From Ideonella paludis (GTDB taxonomy: Bacteria; Pseudomonadota; Gammaproteobacteria; Burkholderiales; Burkholderiaceae_C), in assembly GCF_018069865.1 (NCBI RefSeq), contig NZ_JAGQDG010000004.1:186001-250000 (forward strand): DNA of 64,000 nucleotides. The letters are read 5' to 3'. Within the stretch, counting starts at the first letter, position 1, and every line of letters begins with the position of its first letter. The position numbers and the translations under genes were made by a program. This document shows, one piece after another, positions 8,070-15,324 of the stretch. The notes below the pieces were generated by a model. That model was not told where the DNA came from, ran no database searches, and saw only the letters and a program-made list of their open reading frames with translations.

Positions 8070-8132
8070 GCCTAACGTTCGACGTAAGTGGCGGCCCGCT
8101 TGCGGGACGTCCCCTTGACGGAGGGGTTAGGT
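8070..8132 (-). repeat. attC, 63 bp
   Basis: Left core GCCTAAC (8070-8076), right core GTTAGGT (8126-8132); arms CGTTCGACGTAAGTGGCGG and TCCCCTTGACGGAGGG; central GCGGCCCGCTTGCGGGACGT forms the variable terminal hairpin. Confidence 0.88.
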
Positions 8133-8621
8133 TGCAGCTTGGCCATGGGCAGGCCCCGCAAAGTAGATACTTTGCTCAGCGCCGAAACGGACAACCTTGC
8201 GGAGTAGACGAAAGCCAAGGTGCTCAAGAAGACGAACTGAAGCGGTATTGGCCGATTGCGTTTCGGCAACTATACGGCGAAGGCCCAGCGTGCCAAAAGC
8301 TCGGGCGACGACTTGGCGAACGGCTTCCGACGCATAGCCCCGCCCCCAATGCTCTGGCAGGAAGAGATACGAAACCTCGAGGTCTTCGAGTTCGTGATGC
8401 CGATCGAGCACTACAACACCGAGCAGTGGGCTACCAAGGCTCTCACGCACAGCCCAGGCGTGGGTCGACTGCTTTGCAAGCTCGGCTGCTCGCTGCTCGG
8501 CCAGTTGCGGGCTGAGCGGACCACCCAGAAACGCTCGCACTTTGCACTCGGAGAACAGGCGGGCGACCGACGCGAGGTCGGCTACTTGAATGGAATCAAG
8601 AACGCATGCAGACGTGACCAT
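8127..8621 (-). CDS. Cassette gene: GNAT-family N-acetyltransferase
   Basis: 164 aa, RimJ/RimL-like. Acetyl-CoA binding motif LPEHWGRGYASEAVRQVV (residues ~88-105) and the C-terminal NTASVRLLEHLGFRLLRK are typical. Acts on an amine of a protein, antibiotic or small molecule; the substrate cannot be predicted. GNAT enzymes are common integron cargo. The TAA stop lies in the attC core at 8126-8132 and the ATG is 4 nt from the core of the next site. Confidence 0.9.
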   Translation of the reverse strand: MVTSACVLDSIQVADLASVARLFSECKVRAFLGGPLSPQLAEQRAAELAKQSTHAWAVRESLGSPLLGVVVLDRHHELEDLEVSYLFLPEHWGRGYASEAVRQVVARAFGTLGLRRIVAETQSANTASVRLLEHLGFRLLRKVVRFGAEQSIYFAGPAHGQAAT

Positions 8622-8624
8622 GCA

Positions 8625-8631
8625 ACCTAAC
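8625..8631 (-). repeat. attC left core, separated by IS1182 insertion
   Basis: ACCTAAC is the left end of an attC whose remainder lies at 10436-10500 on the other side of the IS. Joined, they read as an attC of about 69 bp. Confidence 0.85.
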
Positions 8632-10435
8632 GAGGCTGTCCAAAAACCCCAAATCCACCATCACCCTCACCTCGGAGAGCGATTGAAGCTTTGCAATGGC
8701 GGGTTTCTGGGTTCATCGCTGAATTCGAGTCTGTGCGCCGCATGTTGCGGCTCTTGAGCCATTGTGCGGCAGTTACTGGCCTTACTGAAGCCCGGTTTGC
8801 CCGAAGCCCGTTCTCTGCAGCCTCTCGATGTTGTGCACCATGCAGTACAGGCTCCACTGCGTCCTGACCTTGGCTTGCCCGCGCAGGTTCAGACGATTCA
8901 TCCGCTTGTTGTGCCGCAGGTTCGCAAAGACCGGCTCCACGGTGCCGATACGCTGGCTGTACAACTGCCTGCCTCGGGGTGAATCGATGGCCTGGCGCAT
9001 CCGTTCGCTGGGATGGCTGAGGTCCACGGGCCTGGCAAAGAAGCGCGTGACTTGTCGGCCTCGCTCGTCGTTGGCACCCTCTTTGGATCGCCTCCTCTTC
9101 AGGCATTGCCCGCGTAGCGGACAAGCTGCGCAGTCGCTGGCTTGGGCGATGTAGGTTTGGTAAGGGTGCCCGCTGGCCGAGACATGCACACGGCCTTTTC
9201 GGTTCAATACTTGGCCTGCTGGGCAGGTGGCCGTTTTGTCGTCATCATTGAAGCTGAAGTCCTTGGGCCTGAAGAACTTGATCTCTGGAGGTTCTCCGTT
9301 GGCCTTCTTCTCCGACAGGGGATCAGGCTTTGCCTTGTGTTTGTCTCGGCCTTCAAAGCGCTCATCGCGTTTGCGCATCTGGCCGTCGGCGATCAAGGCG
9401 GGGGTGTTGCTGTCATGCAGTTGCTGCACATTGGCATCGCTGTGATAGCCCGCATCGGCGGTGACGAGCGTATCGCTGTCGCTCCAGGGCTTGGCTTGTT
9501 CGATCATAGGTGTGAGCATGGCTTGCTCGGAGCCCGAGCCCACCACATCGGCCGCGATGATGACTTGGTGGGCACTGTCCACCGCTGCTTGTGCCGCGTA
9601 GCCTTGGATCACGCCCTTGTTGGTCGCCATCTTGGCGCTGTCGGGGTCGGTGATGTTGGACTTGAGCTCCTGGCCCTTGTTGTTCAAGCGCTTGGGGCTC
9701 TGCGAGACAAAGGCCCGCGTGCGCTCCGCCTCTTGGCGCAGTGCCTCAATACGGGCTTGGCGCTTGGGCTCCAGTGCTTCTTGTGCACCGGCTTTGTCTT
9801 GGGCCTGGTGCAGGGACAGGATCTTGTCCGCAGCCTTGTCCAGGCGCTCAGCCCGATGGCGCAGTTCTTCATGCGTGCCGCTGCGCTCCTTGCTGGCATT
9901 GCTGGGGAGCTTAACGCCGTCGATGGCAAACATCTCGCGCCCGATCAGCCCCTGGGCATCACAGGTCATCAAGACTTGGCTGAACAGCGGCTTGATCTGA
10001 TCGCTCAGTGACACCACGAACTTGGCGATGTGAGCATGGCTGGGTTGGCTGTCACCGCTGATGGCGATGAACTGGACATTGCGCGCACAGGCCGCTGCGA
10101 TGCTGCGGCTGGAGATCAACCCTTGGCTGTAGGCCAGCAAGACAATCTTGAGCATGACGCGTGGGTCATAGGCGCTGGCCCCCACCTCATCGTTCGAGAA
10201 GCGGGCATCGAGCTCGCTGAGGTCTAGCTCATGATCTACCAAGTAGTCCAGCGCAAAGGCAAAGCTGCCAGGCACGATTTGCTCCGACAGCACCACCGGC
10301 AGCATCAGCGCGTGGCAATCACTGGGTTTGTAGCGCGGCATTGTGGCCTCCTCAACGCGTTGATGTATTTGACGCGTCAGGGGCCCAACAATGAATCGGG
10401 GCCGGCCCGATTGGGAGGCCTTTTTTTACAGCCTC
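8632..10435 (-). mobile_element. IS1182-family insertion sequence, 1804 bp
   Basis: Ends are inverted repeats starting GAGGCTGT (left GAGGCTGTCCAAAAA, right complement GAGGCTGTAAAAAAA). Flanks read CCTAAC on the left and AACGTTT on the right, giving a 3 bp AAC target duplication. The insertion point is exactly at the attC core cut region. One transposase gene, intact. Confidence 0.85.
8782..10341 (-). CDS. IS1182-family transposase
   Basis: 519 aa, full length for the family. The N-terminal DUF772-like domain (DELDARFSNDEVGASAYDPRVMLKIVLLAYSQG without a break) is followed by the DDE catalytic core with GREMFAIDGVKLPSNASKE (first Asp), VTADAGYHS (second Asp) and RIGTVEPVFANLRHNKRM (catalytic Glu). 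A Cys cluster CPAGQVL, CAACPLRGQC matches the family's insert. GAGG precedes the ATG. No frameshift seen, so the element may still be active. Confidence 0.93.
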   Translation of the reverse strand: MPRYKPSDCHALMLPVVLSEQIVPGSFAFALDYLVDHELDLSELDARFSNDEVGASAYDPRVMLKIVLLAYSQGLISSRSIAAACARNVQFIAISGDSQPSHAHIAKFVVSLSDQIKPLFSQVLMTCDAQGLIGREMFAIDGVKLPSNASKERSGTHEELRHRAERLDKAADKILSLHQAQDKAGAQEALEPKRQARIEALRQEAERTRAFVSQSPKRLNNKGQELKSNITDPDSAKMATNKGVIQGYAAQAAVDSAHQVIIAADVVGSGSEQAMLTPMIEQAKPWSDSDTLVTADAGYHSDANVQQLHDSNTPALIADGQMRKRDERFEGRDKHKAKPDPLSEKKANGEPPEIKFFRPKDFSFNDDDKTATCPAGQVLNRKGRVHVSASGHPYQTYIAQASDCAACPLRGQCLKRRRSKEGANDERGRQVTRFFARPVDLSHPSERMRQAIDSPRGRQLYSQRIGTVEPVFANLRHNKRMNRLNLRGQAKVRTQWSLYCMVHNIERLQRTGFGQTGLQ

Positions 10436-10500
10436 AACGTTTGACATAACCGGCTGGCGCGGCTTTATCGCGCCAGTCCGTGTTGATGGATGGGTTGGGC
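10436..10500 (-). repeat. attC right part after IS1182 insertion
   Basis: AACGTTTGACATAACCGGCTGG through to right core GTTGGGC (10494-10500), with a GGCTGGCGCGG...CCGCGCCAG-type centre. Forms one attC with 8625-8631. Confidence 0.85.
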
Positions 10501-10524
10501 GTCTGCATCGAGAAGTGCCCTGAT

Positions 10525-11223
10525 TTATACGAGACGAATAACAGGAAAACCTTTCTCAGGCGGCGGTGCGCCTCGCTTCTGCAATTCGTCAAATACCTTC
10601 TGATCGCATTGACCCCATAGAGCGAACTTGACAGCACTCATGCCGTCGCTTGAACGGACGTACGAAGCGTCGGCTCCAGCATTCAGCAAGAGTAGCGCAA
10701 TGCTACTTCCCTTCTTCTTGCCTTTCGAACAAGCCAGAAGTAGCGGTGGCATTGCGAGTCCTGAATCTACTATTTCGTTCACTGGGGCTTTTGCTTCAAG
10801 AAGCACCTTGACGACATTTTCGTACGCTCCGTCAACGGCAGCGGATAGTGCACCGGAAAGGTCTGCCCCTGCATGAATTAGTAGTTTGACTAGAGGAAGC
10901 TTCCCGTGGCCGGCGGCGGATGTGAGAGCCGTTCGACCTCTTTTGTCGCGTTGGTCAATGGTCGCGCCATGCTCAATGAAAAACTTTGCAAGTGCCAAGT
11001 TCCCCATTGATGCAGCAATGCCCAGTGGCGTGCCGTTAGGGCCTTCCCTATCCACTGAAGCGCCTTTGAAAACCGCGTGGAAAACGAAATCGTCGCAAGA
11101 GTACCAAGTTGCGATGCAGAGAGATCCGCTTTTGTCGGTCGAATAGTCGTAGCCGTCCCCGAGGATCTGAATACCTGCCTCCGAGGCTTTCTCACGGAGC
11201 AATTGATTTAACTGTCTGTCCAT
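10525..11223 (-). CDS. Cassette gene: ankyrin-repeat protein
   Basis: 232 aa, no signal peptide. From ~residue 55 there are about five ankyrin repeats: NGTPLGIAASMGNLALAKFF, RGRTALTSAAGHGKLPLVKL, a diverged SGALSAAVDGAYENVVKVLL, PPLLLACSKGKKKGSSIALL and a last DGMSAVKFAL. The N-terminal 50 residues are charged. Ankyrin proteins bind other proteins; in mobile cargo they may be effectors, immunity or inhibitor proteins. Start at the ATG (MDRQLNQLL); the frame continues upstream only through the attC. Confidence 0.85.
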   Translation of the reverse strand: MDRQLNQLLREKASEAGIQILGDGYDYSTDKSGSLCIATWYSCDDFVFHAVFKGASVDREGPNGTPLGIAASMGNLALAKFFIEHGATIDQRDKRGRTALTSAAGHGKLPLVKLLIHAGADLSGALSAAVDGAYENVVKVLLEAKAPVNEIVDSGLAMPPLLLACSKGKKKGSSIALLLLNAGADASYVRSSDGMSAVKFALWGQCDQKVFDELQKRGAPPPEKGFPVIRLV

Positions 11224-11238
11224 CTTGGCTCCAAGGAC

Positions 11239-11349
11239 GCCCAACGTTGGAGCTGAGGGGCCGGAACCAGCTGGCCGCGCGTAGCGAAGATCAGCTGCCG
11301 AGCGTAGCGCGGCCAGCTGGTGGAGGTCCACTCGAGCGACCGGTTAGCC
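11239..11349 (-). repeat. attC, 111 bp
   Basis: Left core GCCCAAC (11239-11245), right core GTTAGCC (11343-11349). Arms GTTGGAGCTGAGG and CCACTCGAGCGACC; centre contains CCAGCTGGCCGCGC and GCGCGGCCAGCTGG, a perfect 14 bp inverted repeat. Confidence 0.9.
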
Positions 11350-11733
11350 ACCTGATTTCCCCGCCACACTTTCGTTGAACCGGACCTGAAACGCCAAGAA
11401 CGCCTTCAGAGCGTCGCCACCTTGATACTGGGCGCCGATGCATTCGGCAATGATCACGCCGTAGAGATTGGCCTGAGCTTCCGAAGTAAGCATTTCCGGA
11501 ATGGAGACCTCCGGTACTTGCGTGGTGCAACGCGTGAACAGCACATCAAGTTGCTTGGGGCAATCACCGGCTTCGCCCTTGTAGATTTTCATAAGTGGTG
11601 ATTGCGCCGAGCACAAGCCACCTGTCATTACCGGGCGGAGATTGCTCAGCCATACGTTCTTGGGCGTCGCGACGCCTTGAGCGTGAGTCCCGAACGAAGT
11701 AAGCAGGATTGAAGTCAGGAGGAATGCGCGCAT
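11344..11733 (-). CDS. Cassette gene: secreted protein of unknown function
   Basis: 129 aa. Signal peptide MRAFLLTSILLTSFGTHAQG, mature domain with four cysteines (GGLCSAQ, AGDCPKQ, TRCTTQ, AECIGA), likely two disulfides. Helical C-terminal half (QANLYGVIIAECIGAQYQGGDALKAFLAFQ broken into shorter helices). No family recognised. The ATG at 11733 starts a good signal peptide; the frame upstream lies in the neighbouring attC. TAA is in the attC core. Confidence 0.72.
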   Translation of the reverse strand: MRAFLLTSILLTSFGTHAQGVATPKNVWLSNLRPVMTGGLCSAQSPLMKIYKGEAGDCPKQLDVLFTRCTTQVPEVSIPEMLTSEAQANLYGVIIAECIGAQYQGGDALKAFLAFQVRFNESVAGKSGG

Positions 11734-11747
11734 ACGGATTCGCAGGT

Positions 11748-11876
11748 GGCTAACGTCAAGCTCAGCCGCCCGCGGAGGCGTGACGACAGGAACGGCCGGG
11801 CCAGAATGCCCGAAGGGCATGCCCTGCCGTGAGTGGCGGCACGCCGTAGCGGGTCGGCTGCAGCGCCAAGTTAGGC
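11748..11876 (-). repeat. attC, 129 bp
   Basis: Left core GGCTAAC (11748-11754), right core GTTAGGC (11870-11876). Arms GTCAAGCTCAGCCGCC and GGCTGCAGCGCCAA; the interior has CGGCCGGGCCAGAATGCCCG and GGGCATGCCCTGCCG dyads. Confidence 0.85.
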
Positions 11877-12695
11877 GTCATCGAGGATGGACGCAACGTC
11901 CTTGACCTTCGTTCGTGAGATGTCAAAGTTTTGATACTCAACCTCAAGAAGGGCCAGGAAGCCGTGGGCCATGGCACCTCCTTGATCTCTGGAAACACGC
12001 TCAGCAAGAGCGCGTGCGTGTTTCCTCAGATAGTCTGATGCGCCCCACGTCCCCGTGCCGCGAATCCCGGCCACGACGAGAACGGACTTCGTTTCGCTCC
12101 TTGGATTGGGGCGACGGAGGATAAGTGCAACGTCTTTGCTCGTAGCGCGCGGCTGGTCCGATGTTGCCTCGTCATAGGAAGGTGAGTGATAGACGGTTGT
12201 CGGTCCGCGGTGAAGCTCTACTTGGTTGGGATGAATCGAACTACGGACGAACTCAAGAATGTCGCCGTTGACGGGCCACCGAAGGACCTCGGCGGTGAAA
12301 GCGTTGCGAATCGAGCCTCCTATGGTGATGATGTTCTTCTTGAAGTCTGAGTCGTCGAGGTTCTCGGGATGACGAATCTTCGGATTTTTGATTCCGATCT
12401 CAGCCAAGACGTCGAAGATGTTTCGAAGGGCAAGTACATCTTCGACTGCAAGTTGTGGAAGACGCCGGCTGTGCGGTCCCGGCTGATGCGGGACGACGAT
12501 GATCACGTCGGCTCCGTTCAACTGCAGCAAGTCTCGAACTGCACCGCCTTCCACCCTCTCAGTGAAGCGCTTGGTATGCGGCCCAGCCAAGACGCTCGCG
12601 AGATACCCGAGGGCGAAGCCGACTATCGACGAAACTAGAAGACCAATCCAGAAGAAGGCGTTGGCAGATGCCCAGAAGTCGGCAAGCGCGTTCAT
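11871..12695 (-). CDS. Cassette gene: membrane-anchored protein, unrecognised cytoplasmic domain
   Basis: 274 aa. A single N-terminal TM segment (residues ~15-37, FWIGLLVSSIVGFALGYLAS) precedes a long soluble domain with alternating strands and helices: ADVIIVVPHQPG, DVLALRNIFDVLAEIGI, NIITIGGSIRNAFTAEVL, ATSKDVALILRRPN, and a striking SVLVVAGIRGTGTWGASDYL near residues 212-231. The pattern suggests a Rossmann-like nucleotide-binding or hydrolase fold, but I cannot name the family. The start is the ATG (MNALADFW); a TTG 13 codons upstream touches the attC. TAA lies in the attC core. Confidence 0.75.
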   Translation of the reverse strand: MNALADFWASANAFFWIGLLVSSIVGFALGYLASVLAGPHTKRFTERVEGGAVRDLLQLNGADVIIVVPHQPGPHSRRLPQLAVEDVLALRNIFDVLAEIGIKNPKIRHPENLDDSDFKKNIITIGGSIRNAFTAEVLRWPVNGDILEFVRSSIHPNQVELHRGPTTVYHSPSYDEATSDQPRATSKDVALILRRPNPRSETKSVLVVAGIRGTGTWGASDYLRKHARALAERVSRDQGGAMAHGFLALLEVEYQNFDISRTKVKDVASILDDA

Positions 12696-12728
12696 GGTGA
12701 CAGGTACTGCGCGGTAGAAGTTGAATGA

Positions 12729-12836
12729 CGCCAAATGTTGAAGCTAACCGGCCAGCAGCGGCGTGACGCGACTGGCCGAGAATGAAATGACGGCCAGACG
12801 TGGCATGCCGTCGCGGGTCCGGTTGAGCGAATACGA
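12729..12836 (-). repeat. attC, broken on its right side by IS1111-type element
   Basis: Left end CGCCAAATGTTGAAGC resembles the left ends at 7382 and 11239, though the core is degenerate. Interior CGGCCAGCAGCGGCGTGACG and TGGCATGCCGTCGCGGGTCC parallel the attC at 11748. The right arm reaches GGTTGAGCGA (like TCGAGCGA at 7432 and 11332) and then changes to IS sequence where GGGTTAGGC would be expected. Confidence 0.7.
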
Positions 12837-12837
12837 A

Positions 12838-14104
12838 GGGACTTCCCACCTTCTGGCAACGGCGTCAATGCGCCAAGATTGGTGATGCGAGTCGATCAAT
12901 CTCAAAGCCCATTTGAAAGGGGAAGTCCCATGCAGGAGATTAACCGAAATCTGATTTGCCGCGTCAGCGTGGATCTGGCCAAGCGGGTTTACCAAGTGCA
13001 TGCCGTCGATGGTTTCGAGAAGGTGGTGCTGGCACGGTCCATGGCACCTGAGCGGTTCTTTGAATGGTGCCAATCTCTGCAGCCGGGCTGCGTGGTGGCC
13101 ATGGAGAGTTGCAGTGGTGCACACCATATCTGCCGTCGGCTTCGCTCCATGGGTTTGGATGCTCGCATCCTGCCTGCGCAGCACGTCGGCGCCTATCGCG
13201 TTGCTGGAGCGCGGTCCAAGAACGACGCCACCGATGCGGCCGCTATTTGCGAAGCAGCCTCTCGGCCTCATCTTCTTGCCGTGCCCGTCAAGTCAGCGGC
13301 CCAGCAAGGCACCTTGTCCATTCACAAGCTGCGCGAGGGATTCAAGGAAGAGCGCACGGCCTTGATCAACCGTATCCGTGGCCTGCTGGCTGAGTTTGGC
13401 CTGGTGTTTGCCCAAAGCCCCGATGCGCTGCATGCCGCCCTGCCCGATGTGCTAGAGGACGCCAGCAACGAGCTGCCGGGTGATCTGCGCCTGGCGCTTG
13501 ATCGCAGCCTGAAGCACTGGGGCCGTCTGGACGAAGAGATGGCCTGGTGCGAGCAGCGAATCACCCAGCATGCACGCTCGGACGAGAGGGCCAAGAAGGC
13601 GTCGGAGTTGCTTGGCATTGGTCCTATCACTGCATCGGCTGTGGTCGCCACGGTCGATGACTTCACGCAGTTCAAATCGGCCAAGCAGTTTGGCGGCTGG
13701 ACGGACCTGGCACCCAGCCAGAACTCATCGGGTGGCAAGACCAAGCTCGGAGGCATCACCAAACGTGGCGATGTTTACTTGCGAACCCTGCTGATTCAGG
13801 GCGCCAAGTCGGCGGTGATGACCGCCCACAAACGCAAAGACCCGATCAGCCTGTGGCTGGTCCAGCTCAAAGAACGGGTCGGTTGGCAAAAGACCATCGT
13901 GGCCCTGGCCAACAAGAACGCACGCATCTTGTGGTGTGTGATGACGCGAGGGGATAGGTTTGATCCAAACCATGTTCCCAAGCGGTCTCACGCGGGAGAA
14001 GAGGTCATCACAAGATCCGCCGGGGCAGCAGCATGAAGCAAGCACTCAGTTCTTGACGGGCGTGCGCGCAAGGATGTGCTGACAGGTCAGACCGGCGGTG
14101 GGAA
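12838..14104 (+). mobile_element. IS1111-type element (IS110 family) at attC
   Basis: Encloses an IS1111-subgroup transposase. Candidate short sub-terminal inverted repeats TTCCCACC (12843-12850) and GGTGGGAA (14097-14104) would give about 1.27 kb; both limits are approximate. attC-like sequence lies on both sides. A subgroup of IS1111 elements (IS1111-attC) is known to target attC sites. Confidence 0.7.
12930..14036 (+). CDS. IS1111-type (IS110 family) transposase
   Basis: 368 aa DEDD transposase. N-terminal RuvC-like domain: SVDLAKRVYQVHAVDG (Asp), CVVAMESCSGAHH (Glu), GARSKNDATDAAAICEAASR (Asp pair), then a coiled linker and the C-terminal transposase_20 domain with LLGIGPITASAVVATVDDF and GGWTDLAPSQNSSGGKTKLG containing the conserved Ser. 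Start at the ATG 12930, preceded by AAGGGGAA; the longer frame begins with TTG. Intact. Members use a bridge RNA made from a non-coding end of the element; which end holds it here is not clear. Confidence 0.92.
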   Translation: MQEINRNLICRVSVDLAKRVYQVHAVDGFEKVVLARSMAPERFFEWCQSLQPGCVVAMESCSGAHHICRRLRSMGLDARILPAQHVGAYRVAGARSKNDATDAAAICEAASRPHLLAVPVKSAAQQGTLSIHKLREGFKEERTALINRIRGLLAEFGLVFAQSPDALHAALPDVLEDASNELPGDLRLALDRSLKHWGRLDEEMAWCEQRITQHARSDERAKKASELLGIGPITASAVVATVDDFTQFKSAKQFGGWTDLAPSQNSSGGKTKLGGITKRGDVYLRTLLIQGAKSAVMTAHKRKDPISLWLVQLKERVGWQKTIVALANKNARILWCVMTRGDRFDPNHVPKRSHAGEEVITRSAGAAA

Positions 14105-14225
14105 AACTCGATAACCCTTCTGTGCTGGCATCGCGCCAGCGACACGGCGAACGAATAGAGCCCCACCGAGCGGTTCATATCCTGGGCCGAGGAAACCCCT
14201 CAACAAGCCCGTCTGTAGAAGTGCA
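14105..14225 (-). repeat. Degenerate attC remnant
   Basis: Starts AACTCGATAACCC, almost the same as the left end of the attC at 14297, and follows it through GACACGGCGAACGAATAGAG (compare GTCACGCCGAGCGAATGGAA). A right arm CTGTAGAAG is present near 14211 but the core GGGTTAGG is replaced by TGCAG. Followed by about 70 bp without a gene up to the next attC. Confidence 0.6.
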
Positions 14226-14296
14226 GTCTGTCTCTCTCCGCCCATCCACAAAGCGCCAACGTCACCACTCAATTCAGAGCCGATGCCTGGTCAACT

Positions 14297-14439
14297 CGAT
14301 AACCCGTCTGCGACAGCACCGTCACGCCGAGCGAATGGAACCCATGCATTGGCTCATCTTCAACGTATCAAATGCAGGCTCAGAAAGAAGACACCTCTAG
14401 CGCTTGACGAGAAGGGAAGTCCCTGTAGAAGGGTTAGGT
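14297..14439 (-). repeat. attC, 143 bp
   Basis: Left core CGATAAC (14297-14303), right core GTTAGGT (14433-14439). Arms TAACCCGTCTGCGACAG and CTGTAGAAGGGTTA. Near-duplicate of the attC at 6275-6417, with no length difference. Confidence 0.87.
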
Positions 14440-14463
14440 CGCAACTTGGTGCGACAGGAAACC

Positions 14464-15072
14464 TTAGATCTTCTTTGCGCTATCAGCAATGCTTTTTGCA
14501 ACGGTACGATTTGCGAGAATCACTTGATTTAGGCGACCTATTTCGGCTGTCAATTCAGCGATTCTTTGATCTTTCTGAGAAGCAGCTGCAACTGCAGTCT
14601 TCTCGTCAAGACTGGCAACACGCAGTTCAGCGTCCGCCAGCCGCGAGTACAGCGCACGCAATTTCGCATCAATTTCGGCTTTCGCTTCGCGCGACTGCGC
14701 AGTTCGAAAGGCTTCAAGTGTCTCCTGAATATCAGCCTTTATCGATTCCTTGTGTGCCACAAGTTCTGTTCTCAGGCGGTTTATCGCTTCGACGGAGCGG
14801 TCTATGTGATCGCTGTACTCCTTCCCAGTGGAAGTTAACTGCGCCAAATAGTTGACTGCAACAAGTCGCTCTTCAATATGACGTTCGATGAAGTAGTAGA
14901 TCGCAAGAAAAACGATGAGTGATGCAATCAGGTTTGGAATGATCTGCTGCACCAAGTCTGCAGTATCCGCAAAGAATCCAGCTTTTCTAAAGGCCACCGC
15001 GTTCAAAAGAACCAATGCGCCTGCCAGCACGGCTGAAATGAGGGCTAGAAGGTGTCTGTCAGTCTTGGTCAT
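14464..15072 (-). CDS. Cassette gene (attI-proximal): two-TM coiled-coil protein
   Basis: 202 aa. Two TM helices (about residues 7-29 and 45-64), then a long cytoplasmic coiled coil (~75-195: AINRLRTELVAHKESIKADI, IDAKLRALYSRLADAELRVASL, IAELTAEIGRLNQVI). No catalytic domain. The layout resembles membrane-tethered sensors or scaffold proteins. As the first cassette next to attI it would be the most recently inserted or best expressed one. No family recognised; TAG stop 24 nt before the attC core. Confidence 0.75.
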   Translation of the reverse strand: MTKTDRHLLALISAVLAGALVLLNAVAFRKAGFFADTADLVQQIIPNLIASLIVFLAIYYFIERHIEERLVAVNYLAQLTSTGKEYSDHIDRSVEAINRLRTELVAHKESIKADIQETLEAFRTAQSREAKAEIDAKLRALYSRLADAELRVASLDEKTAVAAASQKDQRIAELTAEIGRLNQVILANRTVAKSIADSAKKI

Positions 15073-15103
15073 TACTTTGAGCGCGTGAGTTGTTGAAGTT
15101 GCG

Positions 15104-15158
15104 GCCTAACTTTTTTGTGTGGCGACAGATGCCTGTCGCCCTAAAAAGCCCTGTCGCC
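15104..15158 (-). other. attI-type site, core plus repeats
   Basis: GCCTAAC (15104-15110) is the complement of the GTTAGGC core and marks the junction of attI with the first cassette. To its right GGCGACAG-ATGC-CTGTCGCC (15121-15140) forms a perfect hairpin and CCTGTCGCC recurs at 15150-15158; such repeats fit integrase binding sites. Confidence 0.6.
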
Positions 15159-15219
15159 AGCAACAGGCTGGGCGAGCAGCTGTTAAGTGCTTGTCGATAC
15201 TGACGTATTGCGCTTTAAA

Positions 15220-15235
15220 CTGGATAAACATACAG
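15220..15235. promoter_or_regulatory. Candidate LexA box upstream of intI
   Basis: The 16-mer CTGGATAAACATACAG fits the SOS box CTGT-N8-ACAG with one mismatch, followed by TATTAATAAAT. It lies 90 nt before the intI ATG. LexA control of integron integrases is established in several proteobacteria. Confidence 0.6.
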
Positions 15236-15324
15236 TATTAATAAATCGGCATTTTGGCGCAGGGAGTGGGCAGCACTATAGCCCCGGGCGATCACTTTTG
15301 GACACGCTTTGAAGGGAGGTCGGG

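Noticed and set aside
14087-14272. 61-codon minus-strand frame between the IS1111-type element and the 143 bp attC
   Set aside because: It runs through IS end and attC remnant; no ribosome site or protein-like features.
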